A DNA stretch of 64,000 bases, from positions 62,001-126,000 of IMG/VR virus record IMGVR_UViG_3300019888_000002; one strand, written 5' to 3'. Position numbers and translations under genes: made by a program. This document shows positions 38,828 through 47,990 of the stretch, piece after piece; within the stretch, counting starts at the first letter, position 1; every line of letters begins with the position of its first letter. The notes below the pieces were generated by a model, which did not search any database, was not told the DNA's origin, and saw only the letters and a program-made list of their open reading frames with translations. Source of the DNA: a virus.

Positions 38828-39502
38828 TCAGACGTCGTCCTCTCCGACGAAAACGGTCTCGACATCTTCCACATCCACATCGTCGTTCTGTTGGTGCCGG
38901 ACCTCGGCCAGGATATCCGGCCACATGGTGGCGGGCACCACTTTCTTGACAGCCTCCACGAGTTGATTGAACTGAAGCACCATCTGCTCCACGTCCTCGT
39001 TGCCCTTGGCTGCGGTGAGTGCGTTCTGAAGCTTGTCGGCCGCGCGCAACCCCACCTCGGGAGGAATCGGTTCGGCGCGTCGTTCCTGAAGATCCTGGAA
39101 CGCCTTCTGCATGACCACTTCCATGAAGGCCAATGGTGTGAGCGCGGTGCCGGTGGCGGCGACGAAGTCGAGCCCGGTCTGCTGGGCTCGGCGCTCCACG
39201 ATCTCTCGGTACAAAGCCTTGGCGGCCTCGTTGTGCGGGAAATGTGTCTTGGCGTGATGCCGGATCGACCCATAGGTGACACGCTCGATCTCGGGCATCG
39301 ACTCCTCGAGCGGAGCGATCATGCGCATGATGTGGGCATAACCGAGACCGTTGGCGAGCAGGTCGTTGACCACCCGCGAAATCGAGGGGGACTTACACAC
39401 CCGACACCGGGGCTCGAGCCGGAACTCGTAGGTATTTCCGGCGAGCTTGAGCTGCTCCAGCTCCTCGGACACCCGAAGGTCCAAGGTATTGTCCACGGTC
39501 AC
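38828..39502 (-). CDS. Protein with Cys pair and HTH, terminase-small-like (tentative)
   Basis: 224 aa. CRVCKSPSISRVVNDLLANG, then a helix-turn-helix-like stretch (YAHIMRMIAPLEESM ... RVTYGSIRHHAKTHF) and long C-terminal helices with an acidic tail. This could be a terminase small subunit or a regulator; no large subunit is in the window. Directly follows the sigma/nuclease genes in order of transcription. Confidence 0.65.
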   Translation of the reverse strand: MTVDNTLDLRVSEELEQLKLAGNTYEFRLEPRCRVCKSPSISRVVNDLLANGLGYAHIMRMIAPLEESMPEIERVTYGSIRHHAKTHFPHNEAAKALYREIVERRAQQTGLDFVAATGTALTPLAFMEVVMQKAFQDLQERRAEPIPPEVGLRAADKLQNALTAAKGNEDVEQMVLQFNQLVEAVKKVVPATMWPDILAEVRHQQNDDVDVEDVETVFVGEDDV

Positions 39503-39505
39503 GGC

Positions 39506-39874
39506 CTACTCCTGGGTGATGGCGAGGGTCTTGGTCGGCCGTTTACCTGCAAACGGGTTCCATGCCCTGCGGAACAGTCCGCAGTAGAGGTTGGCATCGG
39601 GAACCCCGTTCTGGCTGTAGACCTCACGCTCTCGGCGGCGCTCCAACTGATCGGTGGTCAGAAAATCCTGCTTGTCGCTCACCTTGGTGAGCCCTGCTCG
39701 TGACTTCTTGAGCAACTCGTCGGCCTGAGATTCGAGATCCCAGTCGACACCACATTTGATTCGTGCACCTGTCCCCGAAATAGGCAACTCCAGGGAGACC
39801 GGCACCACGTCGACCTCGCTCCAACAAGTCATACCGGAACTGTACCGCTCGATCAAAATTTTGTGCCGAAGCAT
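39506..39874 (-). CDS. Protein of unknown function
   Basis: 122 aa. MLRHKILIERYSSG, then beta-rich and a basic helical C-terminus (RRREREVYSQNGVPDA). A TACAGT -10-like box with GTAC at 39838 lies inside the first codons; ATG 39832 right after it could give a leaderless shorter product. Confidence 0.65.
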   Translation of the reverse strand: MLRHKILIERYSSGMTCWSEVDVVPVSLELPISGTGARIKCGVDWDLESQADELLKKSRAGLTKVSDKQDFLTTDQLERRREREVYSQNGVPDANLYCGLFRRAWNPFAGKRPTKTLAITQE

Positions 39875-39892
39875 CCTTTGAAAACGATCCTG

Positions 39893-40270
39893 TCACCCCG
39901 TAGCGCACTCGTTCACCGGCCCCCTGTTGGACCCGGTAGCCCGGTCGTACGCTCTCAGCATCGACTTGAGCGCGGCGCTGGCGTACTGGCCGACCAAGGT
40001 GGTGTAGTGCGAGCTGAAGTGCATCTGCTTGTGTGCTTCGGCCTCGGTGTATCCCATGAGGACGTGCAATTCGAAGGCTTGTCGTTGTCTGGGGGGAAGC
40101 TCCTCGAGCCCGACCAGCAGATCATAGAAATAGATCTGCTCCCCTTCGACGGTGATCTCCATGATCTGGTGATCCTCGACCAGGGCGGCCCAATGATAAT
40201 AATGCAAGTAGACGTTTTGAAAGATCTGTAGACGTCGCTTCTCGGGATCGTCACTAAGCGTCTTCGGCAT
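39893..40270 (-). CDS. Sigma factor region-4-like protein
   Basis: 125 aa. LEELPPRQRQAFELHVLMGY then TEAEAHKQMHFSSHYT matches sigma70-family region 4 (recognition helix of the -35 contact). Region 2 is not present as such, so this is a partial sigma or a DNA-binding transcription adapter. Starts MPKTLSDDPEKRR. Could steer RNA polymerase to phage late or middle promoters; the WhiB-family protein here is a natural partner of region 4. Function inferred. Confidence 0.7.
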   Translation of the reverse strand: MPKTLSDDPEKRRLQIFQNVYLHYYHWAALVEDHQIMEITVEGEQIYFYDLLVGLEELPPRQRQAFELHVLMGYTEAEAHKQMHFSSHYTTLVGQYASAALKSMLRAYDRATGSNRGPVNECATG

Positions 40271-40273
40271 AAA

Positions 40274-41020
40274 TCAACTCCGCTGACTGCGGACGCCCCA
40301 GTCGCGTGTCTTCTCGAGAAGTCTCTGGAGACTGTTCAATTCACGCATAAAAACATCGCCTTGCGACCATAGGTAGAACCTGAAATACGCGGCATATTTA
40401 TCTGTTCGGGCCTCACGATTGGCGCGGGCTTCCCGGTCGCCGATGGTGCCCTCTACCACTGCACTGTAGGCGTCGGAATGCACATCGTCGTACAAGTGCT
40501 TGGCGAAGATGGCCTCCATGAGCAACCCGTTCAGCTTCGGAGCGATGTGAAGCTTCAGTTCCTGGAGCTGGAACAGCACGGTCTCGAAGTCCTGACCGGT
40601 GAGCTGGCTCCAGTCCTGAACGATCATCCCGTTGTCATCGACCTCCCAGATCACCCGCTTCTGCGAATCCCGCAGAAGTTGACCGTTGCGCTTCTTCGGG
40701 ATGCGCGCCTTCTCGTACAGCGCGTCGATCAGGAAGAAAGCGTTGTCGTAGAGATCGATGAACGCAGCGTCGGCCCCGGCCTTGATCTGCTCCATGATCA
40801 CCGAGTCCTCGGGCCTCCACCCGAACCGCACCCGGTCCATGATCGAGCCCTTGGTTCTGAGCTTGGAGCCCCGGCCGGTGCTGTCCCGTTGCCCCCGGGA
40901 CTCCATGTGCATGATGTCGACGTCTTCCTGGAGCTTGATCTCTCCAGAGGCAATGCCAGCAACATGTTCGGCCTGGAGCTTCTCGGCAGCCACTGCTGCG
41001 AGGTCACCGACGGATTCCAT
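40274..41020 (-). CDS. Protein of unknown function
   Basis: 248 aa, mainly helical, with charged central part (KKRNGQLLRDSQKRVIWEV). GAAGGGCTAGAGCC precedes ATG 41020; the longer frame overlaps the upstream gene. Placed between the sigma-like and Cas4-like genes in one transcript; no domain recognised. Confidence 0.75.
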   Translation of the reverse strand: MESVGDLAAVAAEKLQAEHVAGIASGEIKLQEDVDIMHMESRGQRDSTGRGSKLRTKGSIMDRVRFGWRPEDSVIMEQIKAGADAAFIDLYDNAFFLIDALYEKARIPKKRNGQLLRDSQKRVIWEVDDNGMIVQDWSQLTGQDFETVLFQLQELKLHIAPKLNGLLMEAIFAKHLYDDVHSDAYSAVVEGTIGDREARANREARTDKYAAYFRFYLWSQGDVFMRELNSLQRLLEKTRDWGVRSQRS

Positions 41021-41024
41021 GGCT

Positions 41025-41861
41025 CTAGCCCTTCTTCCCGAGGGTCGGCATTCCCATATCGACAACCTCATCCTTGAGATGGCACAGAAAACGCGCGGGG
41101 CATTCCTTCATCTGAGCCGAGCCCGGTGCGCAGCAATAGCGCGGCGGAGTATCCAGCTCGACACTCTCGAGAACGTAGTGATACTTCTCGTAGATCTCGG
41201 ACACAAGCGCGTCATTACGCCGAACCCGGAATTCACGCATGTTGTAAGGCCACCCGGCCTCCACGAGCATGAGAATGCCGAAGTCGTAGCCTGCCTCGGT
41301 CAGAGCGATGGAAAGCTGAGCATCCCAGCTCGGTTTGATCTCCGTCAGCGCACGATAGCTGTAGGTGTTCATCGTTTTGAGTTCGACGGGAAGCCGACCA
41401 TGTACGGGGTGACCGACGATGAAATCGATCCGGCCCCGCACGTTGTGATCCTTGTTGACGTACTCGAACTCGATATCCTCCTCGACCACCAGATTCGACA
41501 TCTGCATCTGAGTCTGGAAGACACCGTGTAATGCCGAACCCATGGCCAGAGTCAGCATCGAAGTGATGGTGCGTTTCTCCCAGACGAGCTGGGAGGCAAA
41601 GACCGGATGGAACATGTACCAAAGCTGCCGGGCACCCAGCAACGGGTGTGTCGAGGGGTGGAACATACCGTCACCCGGACCGGTCTCGTGCACCTCACCC
41701 TCGGGGTCACAGAGACCGTAGTACGGGCTCGAGTCGATCTCGATGGTGTACTTCTCCGGCCAGTTGTCGGCCAGCATCGAAGATTCGAAATACGGCAGGA
41801 TCAGATCGTCGGCCTGGAGCCGAGCCAGAACCGAAGAGAACACCGGTTTGTGGATGACCAT
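41025..41861 (-). CDS. Cas4/RecB-like PD-(D/E)XK exonuclease
   Basis: 278 aa. His in GSALHGVFQ, then GRIDFIVG and PVELKTMN (D and E-x-K of the PD-(D/E)XK site) in the order of the Cas4/RecB nuclease family. The C-terminus has CC ... CPARFLC, four Cys as in the Fe-S site of Cas4 proteins. Adjacent to RecA-like and another nuclease gene, so likely DNA end processing in recombination-dependent replication. Family-level call; specificity unknown. Confidence 0.8.
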   Translation of the reverse strand: MVIHKPVFSSVLARLQADDLILPYFESSMLADNWPEKYTIEIDSSPYYGLCDPEGEVHETGPGDGMFHPSTHPLLGARQLWYMFHPVFASQLVWEKRTITSMLTLAMGSALHGVFQTQMQMSNLVVEEDIEFEYVNKDHNVRGRIDFIVGHPVHGRLPVELKTMNTYSYRALTEIKPSWDAQLSIALTEAGYDFGILMLVEAGWPYNMREFRVRRNDALVSEIYEKYHYVLESVELDTPPRYCCAPGSAQMKECPARFLCHLKDEVVDMGMPTLGKKG

Positions 41862-42329
41862 TCAGCGACCGGCTTCGATCTTGGCGACAATGGCATAGAA
41901 CTCCCGCTGCGCCTCCGGTTGGGTGAGAGCCTCGGCGATCTTCTCGAGGAACTTCATCTCCCCGTCGGTGAGCCGCTCCGGGGGGACCGGTTCCTCGGTG
42001 ATATGGCCGACCAGTTCGGCATAATCGTCGGTGGGAATCACCACATAATCGGAGGCGAACCCTCCCGGCTCCTCGAACCGAATCGGCAGAGCGAAATGTT
42101 TCCCGGCCGCGCGTGCGGTGACGACCCACTGGTCCATGAGCTTGCGGACCACCCGGTAACCCTTCTGGGTGGTGTGCTTGGCGTCGATCATCAAAGGCCA
42201 CGCGGCCTCGGTGTAGTACCCGGTGGTGACTCCGTCGGAAGGAGAATGCCATTGGTTGCCGGAACCCGGCGTGGATTCCAAGTCGAACATCTTCTGCATG
42301 TCGTTCTCCAGCCTCAGCCAAGGGAGCAT
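41862..42329 (-). CDS. PD-(D/E)XK nuclease, Holliday-junction-resolvase-like
   Basis: 155 aa. EAAWPLMIDAKHTTQKGY holds a D-x-K pair, followed by helix (LMDQWVVTARAAGKHFALPI), the order seen in Hjc/PD-(D/E)XK resolvases. C-terminus helical. The start overlaps the RecA-like stop (TGATG). Resolvase versus other nuclease cannot be decided. Confidence 0.65.
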   Translation of the reverse strand: MLPWLRLENDMQKMFDLESTPGSGNQWHSPSDGVTTGYYTEAAWPLMIDAKHTTQKGYRVVRKLMDQWVVTARAAGKHFALPIRFEEPGGFASDYVVIPTDDYAELVGHITEEPVPPERLTDGEMKFLEKIAEALTQPEAQREFYAIVAKIEAGR

Positions 42330-43522
42330 CAGTGATCCTCCGGGTCGGGGAGTCCGCGCCTCATTCCGGCACCCACAAGATCGGGTTCGGATGTGCGGTC
42401 TTGTACTGCTTGATGAGTGAGGGCCTGCTCGTCCATGTCCAGATCGATGTCTGTGATGGGAGCTATCTCGGCGATCCGAGAACTGTCGTCACTGAGCGCG
42501 GCGAGCACCTCGGAAACAATGGTGGCCTTGAGCTTCTCGTCGGCGAGAATCGCGTCTCGCAGCCTGGCCCGTCCTCGGACCCTACCGCCCTCAAGAGCGG
42601 CATGAGCATAGTATCCACCGGATTGCACGTCGACCACGCCAACCATCTCGGAGAGCCGGATGCATTCCTCGGTGGTGTCGATACCGACCGGACCGTACTG
42701 GCTTTCCAGGTTGAAGAAGTTCCACGACGCCACCCGGCCCGGGGCTGCCATCTGATTCTTGAACACCCGGGCCTTGATGTCGTAACCGACGGTCACGATC
42801 TCCCCGTTGATCTTGTCCTCGAACTTCTCCCGGCCTCGGCGCAGCATAATCCTGGCGATACAGGCATGTCGCCAGGCCATCCCCCCAGGAGAGTTGATCT
42901 TCTGCCCGGGACCACTGCTCATGTCAACACGCATCTGATTGACCCCGATGGTGAGGCACTCGTACTTGGCCGAGAAATTGGCGGCGATCCGGGAGAAACG
43001 ACTGATGGCCTTGGCGTTGCCACCGTACTCACCGACCTCGGCACTCTTCTCCATCGAGGCCAGGGTGGGAGCCCCGCCGATCGAATCGAAGATCACGGCC
43101 TGGATGGTGCCGGTGCCGACCGCCTCCACATACATATCGGTAGCCTGCTCGGCCGAGTCCGGCGAGAAATACAACAACCGCGACATCGCCTCGGAGCCGA
43201 TCAGCTTCTCCGCCCACTCGGTGGTGAGCTTGTGCTCCATGTCGATGAACACGGCATGGCGAGAGGAGTCCCCGAGCAACAACTGTCGGATGATCAGCAG
43301 AGCCAAGGTAGTTTTCCCGGAACCTTCCTCCCCGATCAACTCGATCATTCGGTTACGGGGGACGCCTCCGGCACCGAGCGCGAAATCGAGAGCCAACGAA
43401 CCGGAGTGACAGACCTTGAGCGAGGGCATGTCGGTGGCCAGCATGACGGCGTTGTCGCCGAACTTCTTGGCCATGTCGACCCTGAGCTTGTCGAGCTTGG
43501 CCATCTGAGCCTTGGTGGCCAT
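42329..43522 (-). CDS. RecA-like recombinase
   Basis: 397 aa. Walker A GEEGSGKTT (64-72); FIDMEHKL and VIFDSIGGAP (Walker B region); LTIGVNQMRVDM and SPGGMAWRHACIARIML follow as in RecA/UvsX-type proteins. Starts MATKAQMAKLDKLR at ATG 43522, overlapping the polymerase stop. Binds ssDNA and drives strand exchange with the host or phage SSB. Longer than most phage RecA; C-terminal Glu/Asp-rich tail. Confidence 0.9.
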   Translation of the reverse strand: MATKAQMAKLDKLRVDMAKKFGDNAVMLATDMPSLKVCHSGSLALDFALGAGGVPRNRMIELIGEEGSGKTTLALLIIRQLLLGDSSRHAVFIDMEHKLTTEWAEKLIGSEAMSRLLYFSPDSAEQATDMYVEAVGTGTIQAVIFDSIGGAPTLASMEKSAEVGEYGGNAKAISRFSRIAANFSAKYECLTIGVNQMRVDMSSGPGQKINSPGGMAWRHACIARIMLRRGREKFEDKINGEIVTVGYDIKARVFKNQMAAPGRVASWNFFNLESQYGPVGIDTTEECIRLSEMVGVVDVQSGGYYAHAALEGGRVRGRARLRDAILADEKLKATIVSEVLAALSDDSSRIAEIAPITDIDLDMDEQALTHQAVQDRTSEPDLVGAGMRRGLPDPEDH

Positions 43523-46500
43523 CAATTGTCCTCTCCGAATATCCAATCCAACCGCTCCACTTCGGAAGCACAACACCCCTTGAGCAACCGAGTCACCCGG
43601 ACGGCCACCGGAACTTCTTCCTTCAGGTCCAGGAACCGATACCTGGCGTACTCGTGCGGGAACACGGTCACGTTGAAGATCTGGTAGTTCCACTCGATGT
43701 CGAGGAAGGCCATCTTCTGACCGGGATTCTTACCTCGTTTAGTGACGATCTCCTTGATCCGGGTGATCTGACCACCGACGATGGCGGTCTGATTGGTGTG
43801 CAGATCCTCGAGTTCTTCCGGAGAGGACAGACAGTTCTGCTCGATGGCATGGACATAGGGAGCCATCGGGTCCTCCGTGACGAACGAGCCGGTGAGGTCT
43901 TTCTCGATCTCGTAAAGGTCGCGCCGTGATCCGAAACTCGGGATCGGATCGGCGGCCACCTTCTCCCGGGCTGCCTTGACCAGTTTCTTGTGCGTCGGGG
44001 TGCCGTGGATCAGGATGTCCCGGAAACGCATCCACAGATCGTGGCGTTTCTCGCCGAAGGAATCGAAGGCCCCGATCTTGATCATCGTGAAAATAGCGCC
44101 CCGGTTGACGTTGGTCCGCTCGAGGAAATCATCGAAACTGGTGAACGGCTGCATCGGGAGGAAACGCTTGGTGGTGGAATCACCGATACCTTTGATGAAG
44201 TTGAATCCATAACGCACACCGTTGTCGGTAGAGCGGAAATCTCCACGGGACTCGTTGATGTCGGGACCGAGGATGTCGAGTCCACGCATCCGCGCGTGAC
44301 GCATGTAGATGGCCGTCTTCGGCGGCTCATCCTTCTCCTTCTTGGCGTCGGTGGACAACAGCGCGGTGAGGAACTCCGGGTAGTAGTAGTGCCGCAGCCA
44401 CACCTCCCAGGACGAGATGATGGCGTACTCGGTAGCGTGCACGATCGAGAAGGCGTAGCTGCCACTGGCTTTGATCGAGCGCCAGATGTTCTCGGCATCG
44501 GCGCGCGGGTCACCGGTCTCGGACCCGGTACAGAAGACAGGGTTGGCCAGGCACCCGTCCACGAACTGTTCGTGAAACTTGTCCAGCTCGGCCTGCTTCT
44601 TCTTGCCGACGGCCGAACGCACCGAGTCCGCCTGACCGGGGGTGAACCCGGCCAGGTCCTTGACGATCTCCATGATCTGTTCTTGCAACACGATGATGCC
44701 GAAGGTGCGTTGGAGGTGTTTCTCGGTCATCGGGTTCTGGAAGCTGGGTGCCTCGAGGCCCTCCCGTCGAAGCAGAAACGGTTCCAGCTGCTTGGCATAG
44801 ATGACACCCGGCCGGTTGGCCGAGATCAGGTCGGCCACCTCGACCTCGTTGTTCGGCTTGAAACGCTTGGCCACCTTCGTCATGTCCGCCGTCTCCAGCT
44901 GGAAGATCCCGGTGGTGTCACCACGATGGATCTCGGTCCAGATGTCGGGGTCGGAGTACTGCTCGTCATCGAAACCGTAGAGATCGAGCGTGACCCCGTG
45001 GCGCTCCTCGATCAACTTGAGACACATCTCCACGGTGTCGAGATGCCGCAGACCGAGCACGTCGAACTTGACGAAGCCCATCTTCTCGACTTCGTTCATG
45101 GTCCACGCCGACACCAGCGCCTTGCTGTTGGCCGACCCGGTCACCCGGATCGGCAGAATCCCTTCGAGATCCTCGGTGGAGATCAGGATGCCGGAGGCGT
45201 GGCTGCTGGAACCCCGGATCATCCCGACCATCTCGGACATCTTCTGGAACAACCGTGGGTACTTGACGACATAGGGGGCCATCGGCTCGGCGAGCTGTTC
45301 CATGATCTCATCCCAGGTCATGGAGGTCTTGTCGGGATCGTTGCTCTTGGCTCTGTCGAAGATCTTCGACATCTCCGTGGAGTCGTTCCAGTCGATCTTC
45401 CAGATACGGGCGAGGTCTTTCAGAATGCCCTTGGGTCCCAGCGTGGACACGGTGCCGATGGTGACCACACGATCGTGACCGAACCGTTCCCCGAGATCGA
45501 TCTTGACCTGCGGTCGTTTGGACTGGGGGAAGTCGAGATCGATATCCGGCAAGCCCTTGCGGTCCGGATTGAGGAAACGCTCGAACGGCAACCCGTACTT
45601 GATCGGGTCGACCTCGGTGATATCCATCAACCAGGTACACAGCGAACCGCCACCGGAGCCACGGCCGGGACCGAGAAGCATGGTCGACTTGGCGTGCTTG
45701 GTGTAGTCGGCCACCACGTTGAAATACCCGGCGAAGTCCTTCTCCAAAATAAGCTTGGCCTCGTATTCGAGCCGCTCGTGATAGCGCTCGACATCGAGCC
45801 CCCGCTGCACGATCTTGCGCTCGAACCCGGCCTCCAGTTGTTTGAGGAACAATTTGTTGTCCTCCTCGGAGGACTCGGTCACCCGGGGCATCCGCAGTTT
45901 GGGTTCGATGCTGACATTGCACGCCTCGGCGATCACGGCGGTATGAGCGATGGCCTCCCGGGTGACCTTCTCGGTGACCCCATGCCTGGCCATCCAGAAG
46001 ACCAGCTCGTCGTCCCCCATCATGTGCGCGGCGCACTGGCCCCGGCCGGTCTGGTCGTCGTTCTTACCGGTCGACATCTCCCAGACGATGTTGTGGTTCT
46101 CCCACTCCTCGGGCTGGGCATAGTGCGAATCGTTGACCACCACCAGCGGGACCCCGTACTGAGTGGCCAGAGCGACCTTGCCCTGGTTGACCTTGGTCAT
46201 CTGAGCGTTGAGGTCACGCTGCTCGTTGTTCTCGGCCTCCATGAACTGGAAGGTGTGCAACTCCATGAAGAAGTTGTCACCGAACGCATTGAGATACCGA
46301 CCCATCAACTCGTGGCAACGGTCTTCGTCGTCGGCGAGAATGGCACGGGCCATCCAGGCAAGCAGGCACCCGTCGCTGGCATAGATGTCCTGGCCGTACT
46401 TGGCGATACCGTCCCAGTCCTGAAGGGCTCGGCGGTATCGCTTGTTGATGTAGGCATCCGAGGACCAGGCCCAGAGATTACGCAAGCCGTTGTTGTTCTT

Positions 46501-46782
46501 GGCCAACAGAGTGACATGGCTGAAATCCTTGGGCATGTACTTCTCGGCCACGGCCTGTTGATAACTGTCGACCAGGTAGCCTTCCATGCCCAGGATGGGC
46601 TTGATCTCGGCACGCTCACACGCCTCGAGGAACATGAGGTGAGCACCGACCTCCTGGTGATCGGTGAGAGCCACAGCCTTCTGTCCGAGTTCGACGGTGC
46701 GCTGAGCGATCTGTTCGACACTGGCATAACCGTCGAGAAACGAATGCTGACCGTGAACATGGAGTCCGACAAAGTCACTCAT
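43522..46782 (-). CDS. dnaE: DNA polymerase III alpha subunit
   Basis: 1086 aa. PHP domain at the N-terminus (GLHVHGQHSFLDGYA; a metal-site His triad), the polymerase core with GPGRGSGGGS and catalytic PDIDLDFP (about 412-419), and the C-terminal helix-hairpin and OB-like parts (DLTGSFVTEDP ... IVGGQITRIKEI). Slightly shorter than bacterial DnaE1 (about 1160-1180). AGGAGATTC precedes ATG. Main replicative polymerase of the phage; a clamp or exonuclease partner is not seen in this window. Confidence 0.95.
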   Translation of the reverse strand: MSDFVGLHVHGQHSFLDGYASVEQIAQRTVELGQKAVALTDHQEVGAHLMFLEACERAEIKPILGMEGYLVDSYQQAVAEKYMPKDFSHVTLLAKNNNGLRNLWAWSSDAYINKRYRRALQDWDGIAKYGQDIYASDGCLLAWMARAILADDEDRCHELMGRYLNAFGDNFFMELHTFQFMEAENNEQRDLNAQMTKVNQGKVALATQYGVPLVVVNDSHYAQPEEWENHNIVWEMSTGKNDDQTGRGQCAAHMMGDDELVFWMARHGVTEKVTREAIAHTAVIAEACNVSIEPKLRMPRVTESSEEDNKLFLKQLEAGFERKIVQRGLDVERYHERLEYEAKLILEKDFAGYFNVVADYTKHAKSTMLLGPGRGSGGGSLCTWLMDITEVDPIKYGLPFERFLNPDRKGLPDIDLDFPQSKRPQVKIDLGERFGHDRVVTIGTVSTLGPKGILKDLARIWKIDWNDSTEMSKIFDRAKSNDPDKTSMTWDEIMEQLAEPMAPYVVKYPRLFQKMSEMVGMIRGSSSHASGILISTEDLEGILPIRVTGSANSKALVSAWTMNEVEKMGFVKFDVLGLRHLDTVEMCLKLIEERHGVTLDLYGFDDEQYSDPDIWTEIHRGDTTGIFQLETADMTKVAKRFKPNNEVEVADLISANRPGVIYAKQLEPFLLRREGLEAPSFQNPMTEKHLQRTFGIIVLQEQIMEIVKDLAGFTPGQADSVRSAVGKKKQAELDKFHEQFVDGCLANPVFCTGSETGDPRADAENIWRSIKASGSYAFSIVHATEYAIISSWEVWLRHYYYPEFLTALLSTDAKKEKDEPPKTAIYMRHARMRGLDILGPDINESRGDFRSTDNGVRYGFNFIKGIGDSTTKRFLPMQPFTSFDDFLERTNVNRGAIFTMIKIGAFDSFGEKRHDLWMRFRDILIHGTPTHKKLVKAAREKVAADPIPSFGSRRDLYEIEKDLTGSFVTEDPMAPYVHAIEQNCLSSPEELEDLHTNQTAIVGGQITRIKEIVTKRGKNPGQKMAFLDIEWNYQIFNVTVFPHEYARYRFLDLKEEVPVAVRVTRLLKGCCASEVERLDWIFGEDN

Positions 46783-46928
46783 GAATCTCCTGTGGGGATG
46801 GACGAGAGAGATGTGGTCGTCAGGAGTCGTCTTACCCCGCCTGCCGACGGGGACCGTCCTTCAGGGCACCCCGACGGAATCTCACTGACCGTTACCGGCG
46901 CGTCGACCACATCCTCTCTTCGAAGAAT

Positions 46929-47894
46929 CTACGACGAAGCGCCCGCAGGTTCCTTGGAACCCTTCGTCATCTGATCCCGCAACGAACTCATCCGCGTGTT
47001 GGCCGAGGACTCCACAGTCTGTGCCTCGTCGGCACCTTCGTCACTGAGCGGTGTGGTGGCCACATCGTCATTCTTCTCGTCCGATGCGCCCTCCGGGCTG
47101 CCCTTGCCCTTGTACTTGCCCAGCAGCGGCTCGCAGACCTCGGCCGTGGCCAACCGGGCGATCACCCAATCCTCGAGCGAGAGCGGCTGATCGTCGTAGA
47201 CCTTGCGGACATCTTCCTCGGTGTCCAACCCGTCGATCACGTCGAGCGGCACCACCGAGTAGCTGGTCTTCTTGTCGTTGCCTTGACGCTCGATCAGGTA
47301 ATCCCGATCGAAGAGCCCGTTGTTCCGACGGTTGTGGGTCATGAACATGTTCCAGAAATTGGACAGGCCCTGCTTGATCAGGAAATACTGCCGCGCGTTC
47401 TCGACGGTCTGGGTCTTGCCTTCCTTGTCCTCGTAGGTTCGGGTGGCCGTCTTGTCCCGAACTGACATCTTGGTCCGGCCGCCCACCTTCTCCTGGGTTT
47501 CTTCCCGCAACACACACAGGCCGAGGGTGATTTCACGCCGGTACTTGGCAGGGTCGACCACCTTCTTGGCATAGTCCCGCAACTCGATCTCGGGGTGCTC
47601 CTCGAAATAGTCCGGGATGTCCAGGCCGACCGAGGCAGGAGAGACAAAGGTACGAACGGAATCATCATCACACTTGATGAAGTCGTACACCTCGCAGGTG
47701 ATCACTTCGTCGGGCATGAACCGCACCACGTGCTCGTACTGCTCACCCTTGCCGTTCCGGTCGTCCTTCCAGACGAGCATCGGCACATAGTCCTTGGAGC
47801 CGGACGCCTTCTGCCGATCGATGGCATTCTGGACTTCATCGAAGCCTGACTTGAACTTGGCCTTGGCCTTGAGGTCCTTGATATCATCGGACAT
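46929..47894 (-). CDS. gp32-like single-stranded DNA-binding protein
   Basis: 321 aa. Acidic C-terminal part (SDEKNDDVATTPLSDEGADE) after a beta-rich core with aromatic residues, in the replication block: the hallmark of a T4 gp32-type SSB. VRFMPDEVITCEVYDFIKCD and PDYFEEHPEIELRDY are in the expected place; a zinc site is not obvious. GAGAACCCCC precedes ATG. The 46783-46928 gap before it holds no gene; a short GACGG/CCGTC hairpin lies there. Confidence 0.8.
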   Translation of the reverse strand: MSDDIKDLKAKAKFKSGFDEVQNAIDRQKASGSKDYVPMLVWKDDRNGKGEQYEHVVRFMPDEVITCEVYDFIKCDDDSVRTFVSPASVGLDIPDYFEEHPEIELRDYAKKVVDPAKYRREITLGLCVLREETQEKVGGRTKMSVRDKTATRTYEDKEGKTQTVENARQYFLIKQGLSNFWNMFMTHNRRNNGLFDRDYLIERQGNDKKTSYSVVPLDVIDGLDTEEDVRKVYDDQPLSLEDWVIARLATAEVCEPLLGKYKGKGSPEGASDEKNDDVATTPLSDEGADEAQTVESSANTRMSSLRDQMTKGSKEPAGASS

Positions 47895-47990
47895 GGGGGT
47901 TCTCTACTTTCTACTCAATCGTGCTGGGATACAAAGGGTTTCATGGAATTGTCTGGGATGCGATGAGATGTCTACCGTACCACGATTGTG

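Noticed and set aside
46783-46928. Possible gene in the gap between polymerase and SSB
   Set aside because: No frame with start, ribosome site and sensible composition; only short hairpins are visible.
43990-46974. 994-codon plus-strand frame opposite the polymerase gene
   Set aside because: It mirrors the DnaE gene codon for codon in a GC-rich sequence; its translation is Gly/His/Val-rich without any domain, and no ribosome site suits it.
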